A stretch of 64,000 bases of DNA from Eleftheria terrae (GCF_030419005.1 NZ_CP106951.1:4092001-4156000); one strand, 5' to 3'; counted from the stretch's first letter, positions 51,517 through 60,661 are shown. Notes: generated by a model not told the origin, from the letters alone. Numbers and translations: made by a program.

Positions 51517-52395
51517 TCAGCGACGCCGGCGCCGGGCAGCGGCCAGCAGGCCCAGGCCGCCCAGCATCAGGGCCCAGGTGCCAGGCTCGGGCACCGGTGC
51601 CGGGCCGATGCGGGCCAGCGTGAGCAGGTCGATGTCGACCGCGCCGTGCAGGAAGGTGTCGCTGTCGTTGAAGATGGTCAGCGTCATGCGCTGCTGCTTC
51701 TGCTGCGTCTCGGCCAGCCCGGTGCGGCCCGAGGACACCTCCAGCCGCTGCGAGTGCAGGCCGCGCTGGTCGGACTGCTCCACCGGGTCGAAGGTGAAGT
51801 TGATCAGGGCGGTCGCGTATTCGTCGTCGCCCTGGTAGAGGCCGTTGTCGGAGATGCGCACGGTGGCGTCGAAGGACAGCGTCAGCTGGGTGTGGGGCGC
51901 CAGCTCCAGGCCGTAGTAGCCGTCAGGCGTCTCGCCCGGGAAGTAGCCGATCCAGGTGCCGGTGGACGCCATGGACGACCCGGCCCGGCTGGACGAGGTG
52001 GTGGCCTTCAGACCGGCCTCACCGCCGCTGGCCTCGCCGACATGGCCGCTGTTGTTCTGGGTGGCGGAGACCTTGGCCTGGAAGGCGTCGTCCTTGTCGC
52101 TGACGTACTTGTGGTCGATGTCGCCGCTGGGCTCCCAGGATTCGACGATGCCGTGCGAGCCGGAGACGTTGGGGCCCGAGCCCTGCGGCCGCCAGGCGCC
52201 GCGGTCGACCCGGTAGCCGGCCGCCTGCCCGTCGTCGGGCCGCAGGTCCACCACCTCGAACTGCAGCGGGCCGGCGGTGGCGGTCGCGGTGGCCGTGGCA
52301 TGCGCCGGTGCGGCAAGCAGGCTGCCGCCGGCCAGCGCAAAGGCCGCCAGGGCGCGCGTCAGGGCGTCGCGCCGGGGCGTGAATGTCTTGTGCAT
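51517..52395 (-). CDS. PEP-CTERM sorting domain protein
   Basis: This 292-residue protein has a signal peptide (AFALAGGSLLAAPAHA), a beta-rich body, and the PEP-CTERM tripartite tail VPEPGTWALMLGGLGLLAAA plus RRRRR. PEP-CTERM proteins are handled by an exosortase (EpsH) and reach the outer surface or matrix. No exosortase gene is in the window. Confidence 0.92.
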   Translation of the reverse strand: MHKTFTPRRDALTRALAAFALAGGSLLAAPAHATATATATAGPLQFEVVDLRPDDGQAAGYRVDRGAWRPQGSGPNVSGSHGIVESWEPSGDIDHKYVSDKDDAFQAKVSATQNNSGHVGEASGGEAGLKATTSSSRAGSSMASTGTWIGYFPGETPDGYYGLELAPHTQLTLSFDATVRISDNGLYQGDDEYATALINFTFDPVEQSDQRGLHSQRLEVSSGRTGLAETQQKQQRMTLTIFNDSDTFLHGAVDIDLLTLARIGPAPVPEPGTWALMLGGLGLLAAARRRRR

Positions 52396-52551
52396 GAAAT
52401 CCTCTTGCTGTGATTTGAATGTGTCTTGGCGACCAGGTGTCGCTGCCCTCGGTCCCCGTCCCTCCGGAGCCGGACCGGCCTGCGGCGCTCCGCAGGGTAA
52501 GGACGAAGTGCGCCAAGTCTTGCGACAAGGCGTAATCAGCCTCTGAGGAAG

Positions 52552-54171
52552 TTACTGATTGCCGACATCCGGCGGCCGCAGGCCGAGGCGCTCGCGCAGG
52601 TAGGCGAGCAGGCCAGGCCGATCGAAATCGGTGGCGGTCCAGGCGATGTACTGGTCTGGGCGCACCAGCACGGCGGCCCGCGTGCCGACGCCCAGGCGCT
52701 CCAGCAGCGCAGCGCCGCCGTGGTCCGCGGACACCGCCTGCACCGAACAGCCGCCGGGCCAGTGCCGGTCGAGTTCGGCCTGCCATGCGCTGGCTTGCGC
52801 CTGCAGGCCAGCGCTGCCGTGCTGCAGCAACAGCAGGTGGAAGCGCCCGGGCGGCAGCCAGGCGTAGACCGGCTGGCGCTGCGCTGCCAGCGGCGGCTCG
52901 ATGTCGGCGTGGGGCAGCCGGTCCCCCGGCCGGGCCGGGCCGGCCGGCCCCGTGGCGCTCAGCCGGCTGCCGCGATAGTGCAGGCCGGTCTGCGAGATGG
53001 CGCGGAACACGCGCTGTTGCACTGCGGGCCGGCTCAACAGTCGCGGTAGCACAACAGGCGCGGCCCGCAGGCGCAGCGCGCGGGCGACCGCCTCGGGGCT
53101 GACGATCCAGCGGAAGGCGGTGTCGGTGGTCTTCAGCAGGCGCTGGGCGATCGGCCAGCGCTCGTCGTGGTAGGTGTCGAGCAGCGCTTCGCCGGCCCGG
53201 CCCTGGACCACCAGGGCGAGCTTCCAGGCCAGGTTGGCGGCGTCCTGCAGCCCGGTGTTCATGCCCTGGGCACCCACCGGGCTGTGCACATGGGCGGCGT
53301 CGCCGGCCAGGAAACAGCGGCCGTCACGGAAGCGCTCGACGCAGCGGTGGTGCACCCGGTAGGCCGAGAACCAGCGCGTGTCCGAGAAACGCACCGGCAC
53401 GTCCATCTGCGCCCGCACCGCGGCTTCGATGGCCTCGAAGCGCAAGCCCTGCTCGCTGTCCGCGCCGGATGGCAGGACGCCGACCACGCGGTAGCGCCGC
53501 TCGCCCGGCATCGGGAAAAAGGCCGCGAACGTCGCGTCGGAGAGGCAGACGGTCAGCTCGCCGGGCGGCAAGTCCCAGTCGACCTGCGTATCGGCGACAT
53601 AGAACAGATGCTCGTAGGTGCCACCGGCGAAGGACAGGCCGAGCTGGTCCCGCACGCGGCTGCGGGCACCGTCGCAGCCCACCAGCCAGTCCGCCCGCAC
53701 CGGGTAGGGCGGGCGGTCGCCGGAAGGCCGCAGCCAGGCGGTGACGCCGTCGGCGTCCTGCTGGAAGTTCACCAGCTCGCAGCCCCAGTGCACCGAGCCG
53801 CCGCTGGCCTGCAGCGCCTGGTGGAGCAGCGCTTCGTTGCGGCTTTGCTCCAGGATCAGCAGGTAGGGGAAGGGGGTCGTGCCGCGGCCGATGTCGCCGA
53901 TCGGCAGGCGCTGCACGCGGCGCTCGCCGACATAGAGGTTGGCACCGGCCACCTGCCGCCCCTGGGCCACGGCGGCGTCGGCCATGCCGAGCGCCTGGTA
54001 CAGCTCCAGGCTGCGTGCCTGCACGCCCAGCGCGCGCGACTCCTGCGTGGGGCCGGTCTTGCTGTCGACCAGCCGGAAGTCGATGCCCAGGCGGGCCAGC
54101 TGGCAGGCCAGCATCAGTCCGGTGGGACCGGCGCCGGCGATCAACACGGGGATGCGCATCGGGGTGGCCAT
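52552..54171 (-). CDS. FAD-dependent aromatic monooxygenase (PHBH/PheA class A type)
   Basis: This 539-residue protein has the FAD motif PVLIAGAGPTGLMLACQLAR (GxGxxG), the DG motif VGCDGARSRVRDQLG, and the GD motif CFLAGDAAHVHSPVGAQGMN. The C-terminal 150 residues form the thioredoxin-like domain seen in phenol and resorcinol hydroxylases. It hydroxylates an aromatic ring with NAD(P)H; substrate unknown. The start at 54171 has AGGA upstream. It may feed aromatics toward the pca genes nearby. Confidence 0.88.
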   Translation of the reverse strand: MATPMRIPVLIAGAGPTGLMLACQLARLGIDFRLVDSKTGPTQESRALGVQARSLELYQALGMADAAVAQGRQVAGANLYVGERRVQRLPIGDIGRGTTPFPYLLILEQSRNEALLHQALQASGGSVHWGCELVNFQQDADGVTAWLRPSGDRPPYPVRADWLVGCDGARSRVRDQLGLSFAGGTYEHLFYVADTQVDWDLPPGELTVCLSDATFAAFFPMPGERRYRVVGVLPSGADSEQGLRFEAIEAAVRAQMDVPVRFSDTRWFSAYRVHHRCVERFRDGRCFLAGDAAHVHSPVGAQGMNTGLQDAANLAWKLALVVQGRAGEALLDTYHDERWPIAQRLLKTTDTAFRWIVSPEAVARALRLRAAPVVLPRLLSRPAVQQRVFRAISQTGLHYRGSRLSATGPAGPARPGDRLPHADIEPPLAAQRQPVYAWLPPGRFHLLLLQHGSAGLQAQASAWQAELDRHWPGGCSVQAVSADHGGAALLERLGVGTRAAVLVRPDQYIAWTATDFDRPGLLAYLRERLGLRPPDVGNQ

Positions 54172-54564
54172 GCCGCATCCTGCCGCAGTTGGCCGGACGG
54201 CGTCCACCGGTGTTGCGTTCCCCACAGGAGATGTCGGCGATCGGCCGCGGTCGGCCTGCCGGCTGGGCACCGGCCGGACTGCCGCAAGCACCGCGCCAGG
54301 GGCTGGCCTTGTTCGGCGAGCCTGCCGTGGCGGCGCTCGGCTTCGAGCCAGCGGTGTTCGTCGTGCCCTCGGCGCAGGCGGCCGCCCCGCAAGGCGGCCC
54401 GCATGGCAGGCGGGCGCGGTGCGGCGCGATGGCGGCGCGCCGTGCAAAACCGGCCGCCGGCTTGGTTTTGTCCTATAACTGTCCGTCCGCCGCGCGGCCT
54501 GCCCCGATCCTTGCCGCCGCTGCATCCCGGCCCTGGCCGCCAGGGCCCCGCGAAGGCCGAGCCC
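54172..54564. other. Divergent intergenic region
   Basis: These 393 nt separate the monooxygenase from the divergent hydrolase. A TATAAC at 54474-54479 is a possible -10 for the hydrolase, but I see no matching -35 or operator. Confidence 0.4.
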
Positions 54565-55332
54565 ATGCACCACTTCACCGCCACGGATGGCATCCGCATC
54601 GCCTACCAGCTGTTCGGCAGCGACCGCAGTCGCCCGCCGGTGGTGCTGCACCACGGCTACATCGTGGATGCCCGGCTGAACTGGGTGGGCCCGGGCATCG
54701 TGGCGGCGCTGGTGGCGGCCGGGCGCTGGGTGGTGGCGCCCGATGCACGGGGCCACGGCGCGTCCGAAAAACCGCATGCGCCGGCCTGCTACGGCGAGGC
54801 GCGCATGGCCGACGACCTGCGCGAGTTGTTTGACCGGCTCGGCGAGGATCGCTACGACCTGGCCGGCTACTCGATGGGCGCGGTGGTCGCGCTGCTGGTG
54901 GCCGGCCGCGACGCACGGGTGCGGCGGCTGGTGGTGGGCGGTGTCGGCGGCGCGCTGGCCGAGCCGCGGGCCGCGTCGGTGCGGTCGATGGCCGGTGCCG
55001 CCGTGGCCGCCGGCATGCTGGCCGCAGAGCCGCGCCTCATCGGCAACCCGGGCGTGGCCGCCTTCCGCCGGCTGGCCGACCAGGTGGGCGCCGACCGCCA
55101 GGCGATGGCGGCACAGGCCCGCGCCACCCATGCCGGGCCGATCGAGCTGGCCCGCATCCGGGTGCCCACGCTGGTGCTGGCGGGCGAGCACGACCCGCTG
55201 GCCCTGCAGCCCGAGCGCCTGGCGGCGGCCATCCCCGGCGCGCGGCTCGCCATGGTGCAGGGCGACCATATGGGCGCGCTGCAGGACCGCCGGTTCGCCT
55301 CCGCCTTGGTGGACTTCCTGGCCGAAGCCTAA
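54565..55332 (+). CDS. Alpha/beta hydrolase
   Basis: This 255-residue protein has VVLHHGY (oxyanion), nucleophile elbow AGYSMGAVVALL, acid LAGEHDPLAL and His QGDHMGAL. It is a cytoplasmic esterase or ring-cleavage-product hydrolase. It lies 11 nt before the MarR gene on the same strand. Confidence 0.87.
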   Translation: MHHFTATDGIRIAYQLFGSDRSRPPVVLHHGYIVDARLNWVGPGIVAALVAAGRWVVAPDARGHGASEKPHAPACYGEARMADDLRELFDRLGEDRYDLAGYSMGAVVALLVAGRDARVRRLVVGGVGGALAEPRAASVRSMAGAAVAAGMLAAEPRLIGNPGVAAFRRLADQVGADRQAMAAQARATHAGPIELARIRVPTLVLAGEHDPLALQPERLAAAIPGARLAMVQGDHMGALQDRRFASALVDFLAEA

Positions 55333-55343
55333 ACTGACTCGCC

Positions 55344-55823
55344 ATGCCGCATCCGGACCACGACGACGAGCCTGCCGCTGCGCCCGGGCTCGACCCTTCC
55401 AGCCTGAGACACGTGCTGTGCCACCACCTGGCACAGGCCGACGTGCCGGCCAAGAAGGCCTTCTTCCGGCACATCGGCCACCCGCTGCAGCTGCGCCCGG
55501 TGGAGTTCAGCCTGCTGATGCTGATCGGCCACAACGACAACGTGACACAGAAGCGGCTGTCGCAGGCGCTGTCGGTGTCCGCGCCCAACATCACCATCGT
55601 GATCGACCGGCTGGTCGAGCGGGACCTGGTCTCCCGCACCCGCAGCGAGTCCGACCGCCGGGCCCAGCACATCCGGCTCACCCGCAAGGGCAGCAGCCTG
55701 GCCCGCAAGGCGCACGAGCTGTCGCTGGAGGTCGAGCGCGAATTGCTGGGCGGCCTGAGCGAGGCCGAGCGCGGCATGCTGCTGGAGCTGCTGGAGAAGG
55801 TGGCCCGCCCGCGCATGCGTTGA
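55344..55823 (+). CDS. MarR-family transcriptional regulator
   Basis: This 159-residue protein has the MarR winged-helix pattern: LLMLIGHNDNVTQKRLSQAL, SAPNITIVIDRLVERDLV, SRTRSESDRRAQHIRLTRKG. It probably controls its operon partner (hydrolase), the divergent monooxygenase or pcaHG in response to an aromatic ligand. No clear operator was seen. Confidence 0.92.
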   Translation: MPHPDHDDEPAAAPGLDPSSLRHVLCHHLAQADVPAKKAFFRHIGHPLQLRPVEFSLLMLIGHNDNVTQKRLSQALSVSAPNITIVIDRLVERDLVSRTRSESDRRAQHIRLTRKGSSLARKAHELSLEVERELLGGLSEAERGMLLELLEKVARPRMR

Positions 55824-56092
55824 CGGCGCTGATGCGCCGGGTGCCCCGGCCGGCGCCATATCGCCCCGCCGCTGGCCCGCGGATGGGGCGGCGAGCAGGG
55901 CCTGCAGGGCCGCGGGCGGCTGCACGTCCGGGGCGCATCGGTTCCTGGGCTGCGGGCGCGGGCGGCAGGGGGCTCGCCACCAGCCGTCAGCGGTTGGCGC
56001 AGGAGCGGTGAATTTACATAAATGAAGGTGATCCTTAAAGTGCGCAGGGGCGCCGCCGGCGCCGCCACACCCTTGCCATGGAGACGCCGCCG

Positions 56093-56812
56093 ATGAGCGA
56101 GCCTGCCTGCCCGCCCCTGGGCCCGCGCGACTGGAGCAGCCACCCGGCCTATCTCCAGCCCGAGTACAAGTCCACCGTGCTGCGCGCACCCAGCCAGCCC
56201 CTGCTGCCGGTGCCGCAGCGCTTGCGCCAGCTGCGCGCGCCGGTCTACGGACACGACACGGTCGGGCCGCTCGACCACGACCTGACCCGCAACGCGGTGC
56301 GCAACGGCGCCCCGCTGGGCGAACGCATCGTCGTCACCGGCCGGGTGCTCGACGAGGCGGGGCGGCCGGTGCGCGGTGCCCTGGTCGAGGTGTGGCAGGC
56401 CAATGCCGCCGGCCGCTATGTGCACAAGGCCGACCAGCACGATGCACCGCTGGACCCCAATTTCCTCGGCGCCGGCCGCTGCCTGAGCGACGCCGAGGGG
56501 CGCTACCGCTTCGTCACCGTGACGCCCGGCGCCTACCCCTGGGGCAACCATGCCAACGCCTGGCGGCCACGGCACATCCACTTTTCCTTGTTCGGCGAGC
56601 ATTTCGGCAGCCGGCTGGTGACGCAGATGTACTTTCCCGGCGACCCGTTGCTGGCACTGGACCCCATCTTCCAGGCCACTCCCGCGCAGGCGCGCGAGCG
56701 GCTGGTCTCGCGCTTCAGCCTGGCGGCGACCGAGCCGGGGCTGGCGCTGGGCTATGAATTCGACATCGTGCTGCGCGGCCCGCGCGAGACGCCGATGGAG
56801 GTTCGCGCATGA
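56093..56812 (+). CDS. pcaH: Protocatechuate 3,4-dioxygenase beta subunit
   Basis: This 239-residue intradiol dioxygenase subunit has the Fe(III) ligands: Tyr in GRYVHK, Tyr in GAYPWGNHANAW, and His-x-His in RPRHIHFS. PcaH with PcaG opens the ring of protocatechuate to beta-carboxy-muconate. The ATG at 56093 has GGAG 9 nt upstream; ATG at 56078 would add five residues without a ribosome-binding site. Confidence 0.95.
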   Translation: MSEPACPPLGPRDWSSHPAYLQPEYKSTVLRAPSQPLLPVPQRLRQLRAPVYGHDTVGPLDHDLTRNAVRNGAPLGERIVVTGRVLDEAGRPVRGALVEVWQANAAGRYVHKADQHDAPLDPNFLGAGRCLSDAEGRYRFVTVTPGAYPWGNHANAWRPRHIHFSLFGEHFGSRLVTQMYFPGDPLLALDPIFQATPAQARERLVSRFSLAATEPGLALGYEFDIVLRGPRETPMEVRA

Positions 56813-57417
56813 CCGCCTGCCCCTCCGCGCGCCTGCTGCCGCAAACCCCGTCGCAAACCGTCGGGCCCTACTTCGCCTATGGCCTGACGCCCCAGCAATA
56901 CGGCTATGAGCACCGCAGCGCCTACACCCCCGAGCTGGCGGCACCGCATGCGGCGGGCTTGCACCTGAGGATCGAGGGCCGGGTGCTCGACGGCGCGGGC
57001 CGGCCGATCGACGACGCGCTGGTGGAGATCGCCCAGCTCGATGCCCTGGGCCGGGAGATCACCAGTGCAGCGCAGGCCGAGGCGCTTGGATTCCGCGGCT
57101 TCGGCCGCTGCGGCACCGGCACCGATGCTCAGGGCCGCTACCACTTCCGCACCGTGAAGCCGGGGGCCGCCGGCCCGGGCGAGGCGCCCTGCATCGAGGT
57201 CATCGTGCTGATGCGGGGGCTGCTGTCGCACGTGCACACCCGCCTGTATTTCGACGACGAGGTGCAGGCCAATGCCGAGGACCGGGTGCTGCAGAGCGTG
57301 CCGCCGCAGCGCCGCGCCACCCTGCTGGCCCGGCACGAGCCGGGGCCGGCCGGGCCGGTCTATCGTTTCGACATCCACATGCAGGGCCCGGGGGAGACGG
57401 TGTTCTTCGACCTCTGA
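56809..57417 (+). CDS. pcaG: Protocatechuate 3,4-dioxygenase alpha subunit
   Basis: This 202-residue subunit starts with the family marker TPSQTVGPYFAYGL and shows RYHFRTVKPG and HVHTRLYFDDE. It lacks the Fe ligands, as alpha subunits do. It overlaps pcaH (ATGA), so both subunits are made in step. No other pca gene is adjacent, so the pathway continues elsewhere. Confidence 0.95.
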   Translation: MTACPSARLLPQTPSQTVGPYFAYGLTPQQYGYEHRSAYTPELAAPHAAGLHLRIEGRVLDGAGRPIDDALVEIAQLDALGREITSAAQAEALGFRGFGRCGTGTDAQGRYHFRTVKPGAAGPGEAPCIEVIVLMRGLLSHVHTRLYFDDEVQANAEDRVLQSVPPQRRATLLARHEPGPAGPVYRFDIHMQGPGETVFFDL

Positions 57418-57436
57418 GCGGGCGGCGCCGGCCACC

Positions 57437-58159
57437 TCAGCCGCTGCGTTGCGGGTCGCGGCGCCAGGCGCGCCAGCCTTCGTACAGCGAGGCCGCCAGG
57501 CCGGCCAGGTGGAGGCCCGGCAGCAGCGCAAAGCCGGTGGCCGGGTCGAGCAGCGGCGTCAGCAGCACGCCGGCCAGGCCGCCCAGGAAGCAGACCTGGC
57601 CCAGCACCCGGTGCGCCTGCTCCCAGGCCGGCCGGCTGTGGCGGGTCCAGTGCACATGCAGGCCCACCCGCCCCTGCGGCCGGGCCTGGCCGATGACCAC
57701 GCCCAGGCCGGCCGTCGGCACCCAGCCCAGTGCCAGCGCCCAGTGCATCATCGAGACCGGGGCCGGCCCGGGCTGCAAGCGGCCCAGGCCGAGCGCCGTC
57801 GCCAGCAGCGTGGCGCCCGCCAGTGCCACCAGCAGGACGCACCGCCCCACCGCCTGCGGCAGCGCGGCGCCCCGGTCGGCCGCACCGGCGCCGAGCAGCG
57901 TGTGCCGCATGAAGCACTGCAGCGCCAGCGTGAGCACCGACAGGCCCAGCAGCACGGCCACTGCCTCGTACCGGTCGCCCCAGCGGTCCACCTCGCCGCG
58001 GGCGTCGAAGTGCATCGGCAGCGGCCCGTCGGGGCCGTGCAGCGCCACATGGGCGGCCAGGCCGGCCTGCACGGCGGCCATCAGCCAGGCGGCCATGTCG
58101 GTGCGCCGCCGGGGCAGGCGGCCTGACGCAGGGGAGCACGGCCGCCCCGCCGCGCTCAT
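57437..58159 (-). CDS. sdpI: SdpI-family membrane protein (DUF1648 type)
   Basis: This 240-residue protein has about six hydrophobic helices and the DUF1648/SdpI pattern: PLPMHFDARGEVDRWGDR near residue 48, then WVPTAGLGVVIGQARPQGRVGL and WTRHSRPAWEQAHRVLGQ. SdpI proteins give immunity to a cannibalism toxin in Bacillus and sense it with SdpR; in Proteobacteria the role is unknown. It overlaps sdpR (ATGA). No toxin gene is seen. Confidence 0.82.
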   Translation of the reverse strand: MSAAGRPCSPASGRLPRRRTDMAAWLMAAVQAGLAAHVALHGPDGPLPMHFDARGEVDRWGDRYEAVAVLLGLSVLTLALQCFMRHTLLGAGAADRGAALPQAVGRCVLLVALAGATLLATALGLGRLQPGPAPVSMMHWALALGWVPTAGLGVVIGQARPQGRVGLHVHWTRHSRPAWEQAHRVLGQVCFLGGLAGVLLTPLLDPATGFALLPGLHLAGLAASLYEGWRAWRRDPQRSG

Positions 58160-58458
58160 GGGGCCAGGTCCCCCTTGCGGCGCGCCTGGCCGCCGCGGTG
58201 GCCGGTGCCCAGCAGGTCCATCAGAAAGCCGACCGCTTCCGCGGCGGCCGAGATGTTGAGCCGGTAGCGCATCGAGACGCCCTGGCGCTCGACCTCCACC
58301 AGGCCGGCTTCCTTCAGCACATGCAGGTGGCCGGTGATGGTGGGCCAGCTCATGTCGAACAGCGCGGCGATGTCGCCGGACGCCATCGGCCCGTCGCGCA
58401 GCAGCCCGACGATCTCGCGTCGCACCGGGTGGGAAAGGGCTTTGAAGATCTCGTTCAT
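58156..58458 (-). CDS. sdpR: SdpR-type ArsR-family repressor
   Basis: This 100-residue winged-helix protein has MNEIFKALSHPVRREIVGLL, DIAALFDMSWPTITGHLHVL and KEAGLVEVERQGVSMRYRL, the SdpR/ArsR pattern, with no metal-binding Cys pair. A perfect dyad covers its start codon region, so it probably represses its own operon with SdpI. Confidence 0.9.
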   Translation of the reverse strand: MNEIFKALSHPVRREIVGLLRDGPMASGDIAALFDMSWPTITGHLHVLKEAGLVEVERQGVSMRYRLNISAAAEAVGFLMDLLGTGHRGGQARRKGDLAP

Positions 58459-58474
58459 TAGGAGGAATCCTAAT
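58457..58474. promoter_or_regulatory. Operator dyad of the sdpRI operon
   Basis: ATTAGGA (58457-58463), a 4-nt centre GGAA, and TCCTAAT (58468-58474) form a perfect dyad over the sdpR start codon and leader. The AT-rich site stands out in the GC-rich surroundings and fits ArsR-type autorepression. Confidence 0.75.
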
Positions 58475-58583
58475 TCTGAGACTCATGCCGCCGCTATCCA
58501 CCTTTGGGGGGACCTCGCGGCACGGCATGCCGCGCGGCCCGGCGCCGCGCCGGGGCCGTTCCGCGGCGGCTGCAGCGGCGGCC

Positions 58584-59462
58584 TCAGCGGCGGCGCTTGA
58601 GGGCCGCGACGATGCCCAGGCCGGCGGCCAGCAGGGCCCAGGTCTGCGGCTCGGGCACCGGCGCCGGAATGCCGCCGACCAGCGACTGCCCGGCCTGCAG
58701 GCCGGAGAGGTAGACGGCGCTGTCGTAGCTGGGGTCGTTGTAGTCATAGAGCACGAGCTCCAGCGTGTGCACGCTGCGGTTCGGGTCGAGCAGGCCGGTG
58801 ACGGTGAGCCGGGGCACGATGCCGTCCCACTCGATGCCGTAGAGCTCCGGCTGGTTGTGCGAGACCAGCCAGTCCGGCACGTTCTGGTAGTTGAAGATCG
58901 GCCCGTGCGGTGCCGGGAAGCGCGCGTAGTTCACGCCGTCGACCAGGAAGGCGAAGCCGTCGGTGCCGACCTGGCCGGGGGTGTAGTAAGAGTAGGGCGC
59001 GAATTCGTCCGAGGCGAAGATGAAGTCGGTGGACACCGAGGTGGTGCCGGCCGCCACGGTGAAGTCGAACTTCAGCGAGTTGGTGTCCCAGGTGACATTG
59101 GGCTGGCCGAGGATGGCATCGACCCGCTCGTTGTTGCCGGTGCCCGCCCAGACGCCATAGTGCTCCAGTGTGTTGTGCTCGGGCACCCGGGCCGCGCCGC
59201 TGCTCAGCACGATGCCGTCGTTGATCGACAGGTCCGGGTGCAGGTCGGTGCCGTCGCCGGTGAAGGAAAAGCCGGAGTACAGGCCCGACTGTGTCGGCAG
59301 GCCGACGCCGCTGACCGAGCCGGCCACCACCGACAGGCCGCTGGAGGCCCCCAGCAGGGTGCCCAGCAGCAGTTCGCGGTTGTCGGTCTCCGTGATCGCC
59401 AGCTGGGCCTGCGCAGCGCCGGCGGCCAGTGCGGTCAAGCACATCACAAGGGAATGCTTCAT
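58584..59462 (-). CDS. Choice-of-anchor L, PEP-CTERM protein
   Basis: This 292-residue protein has a signal peptide (LVMCLTALAAGAAQAQ), a choice-of-anchor L beta-rich domain (SSGAARVPEHNTLEH; FDFTVAAGTTSVSTDFIFAS; YNDPSYDSAVYLSGLQAGQS) and the tail VPEPQTWALLAAGLGIVAAL plus KRRR. Exported and anchored through exosortase. GAGGAG lies 6 nt before the ATG. Confidence 0.93.
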   Translation of the reverse strand: MKHSLVMCLTALAAGAAQAQLAITETDNRELLLGTLLGASSGLSVVAGSVSGVGLPTQSGLYSGFSFTGDGTDLHPDLSINDGIVLSSGAARVPEHNTLEHYGVWAGTGNNERVDAILGQPNVTWDTNSLKFDFTVAAGTTSVSTDFIFASDEFAPYSYYTPGQVGTDGFAFLVDGVNYARFPAPHGPIFNYQNVPDWLVSHNQPELYGIEWDGIVPRLTVTGLLDPNRSVHTLELVLYDYNDPSYDSAVYLSGLQAGQSLVGGIPAPVPEPQTWALLAAGLGIVAALKRRR

Positions 59463-59632
59463 CTCGGATCTCCTCGGGAAGGGTGGGAGGGGCGTGGCCG
59501 GGCAGGGCGGCAGCGAACAGCGCCGCGAAGCCGCGTCCACAGGCAGCGATATACCGCGGTGTCGACATACCCGAGCCCCGCAACCCGGGGGGAGGAGAGG
59601 GAGGCGAATGGCGGCCTGCCGGCCGCGCCGGC

Positions 59633-60139
59633 TCAGGCGGCGCTGCGCGGTACTGTGGCTGCGGCGGCGGGCGCCAGCCGCGGCCGCAGCTGCGCTTGCC
59701 GCGCATGGCGCGCCAGCAGGACCGCGAGCACCGCATGCCGCAGCCTGCCGTCCGGCGGCGTGTCGCCAGGCCAGCCGGGTGGCACGCCGCTGGCGACCCA
59801 CCATTGCGCAAGCGGCCGGCGCCCCGCGGCGCGGCCGGCCAGGGCGGTATCGAGCCACAGCGCCAGCTCGCCGAACTGCACCGCCCACACATCGGGCTCG
59901 CTCATCAGCCAGTTCAACACCGCATGGCGATCGGCCCCGCCCGCAGCGTGGCCGACGCCCAGCACCACCGAGACGGCCCGGTGAGTGCAGACCACCAGGT
60001 CGCAGCTGCAGAGCTGGCGATGCAGCCGGCGGTACCAGGCCCGGCGGGCCGGCGGCGGTAGCTCCGGATCCAGGCGCGAGTGGAACCAGAAGGCCGGCTC
60101 GGGACTGGATCCCGCAAATTCAGACATGGTGGGAAGCAC
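59633..60139 (-). CDS. Hypothetical protein, about 168 residues
   Basis: Cytoplasmic, Ala/Arg/Trp-rich, with paired Cys (RQLCSCDLVVCTHRA) and a likely helix NWLMSEPDVWAVQFGELAL. I do not recognise a family. The start is uncertain (ATG at 60139 or 60127) and neither has a good ribosome-binding site. Confidence 0.5.
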   Translation of the reverse strand: MLPTMSEFAGSSPEPAFWFHSRLDPELPPPARRAWYRRLHRQLCSCDLVVCTHRAVSVVLGVGHAAGGADRHAVLNWLMSEPDVWAVQFGELALWLDTALAGRAAGRRPLAQWWVASGVPPGWPGDTPPDGRLRHAVLAVLLARHARQAQLRPRLAPAAAATVPRSAA

Positions 60140-60283
60140 CGGCGCTGGGCACCGCGGCGGCCCTGGTGCAGGCAGAGGCGAAGGCAGGCTCTGGCACTAC
60201 GCGGTCCTCCCGGAAGTGGTTCACAATGCAGCAGCAACGCCGTCTTGCCCGGCGTTTTGTCGTCTTGAATGACATTGTGGAAC

Positions 60284-60337
60284 CCAGAATAGATATGTCA
60301 AGCGCTTTTTGCCATTCTGGATCGCTTTTTAGAATGC
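60284..60337. promoter_or_regulatory. Three AGAAT-type half-sites before the XRE gene
   Basis: CCAGAAT (60284-60290), ATTCTGG (60314-60320) and AGAATGC (60331-60337) lie in the AT-rich leader. The first two form a perfect 7-bp inverted pair, and GCGCTTTTT/TCGCTTTTT repeats lie around the second. They could be the operator of the XRE regulator. Confidence 0.45.
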
Positions 60338-60347
60338 GAGGCTGCAT

Positions 60348-60551
60348 TTGATCAAGTGCCATTTGTCGCGCTTGATGGGCGAGCGCAAGCTGAAGATCGC
60401 CGATGTGGCGCGCGAGACCGGGCTGAATCGCAATACCGTGACCTTGCTCTATCACGAGACTGCGGCGCGGGTAGAGCTGGATGCCATCGATCGGCTGTGC
60501 AAGTTCTTTGACGTGCCCGTTGGCGAACTGCTTGAACGCATCCCAGACTGA
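60348..60551 (+). CDS. XRE-family (Cro/C1-type) regulator
   Basis: A TTG start gives 67 residues beginning MIKCHLSRLMGERKLKIADV, followed by a clear helix-turn-helix (ARETGLNRNTVTLLYHET) and LCKFFDVPVGELLERI. The small XRE group with this N-terminus is common. GAGG precedes the TTG; no ATG gives the full domain. Confidence 0.88.
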   Translation: MIKCHLSRLMGERKLKIADVARETGLNRNTVTLLYHETAARVELDAIDRLCKFFDVPVGELLERIPD

Positions 60552-60661
60552 ATCTGAAGCGCTGCGTCAGGTGCTGCACCGGCCAGCCAATCGCCTGCGC
60601 GCTGTATTCCTCGGAGCGCGATCGCGGCTTTCCTCCCAACTCAAGAGACGCTCCCCACGCC

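Noticed and set aside
52552..55434. Single 960-residue protein including the FAD monooxygenase
   Set aside because: The upstream part runs antisense to the alpha/beta hydrolase and lacks protein-like content; the FAD motif begins right after the start at 54171.
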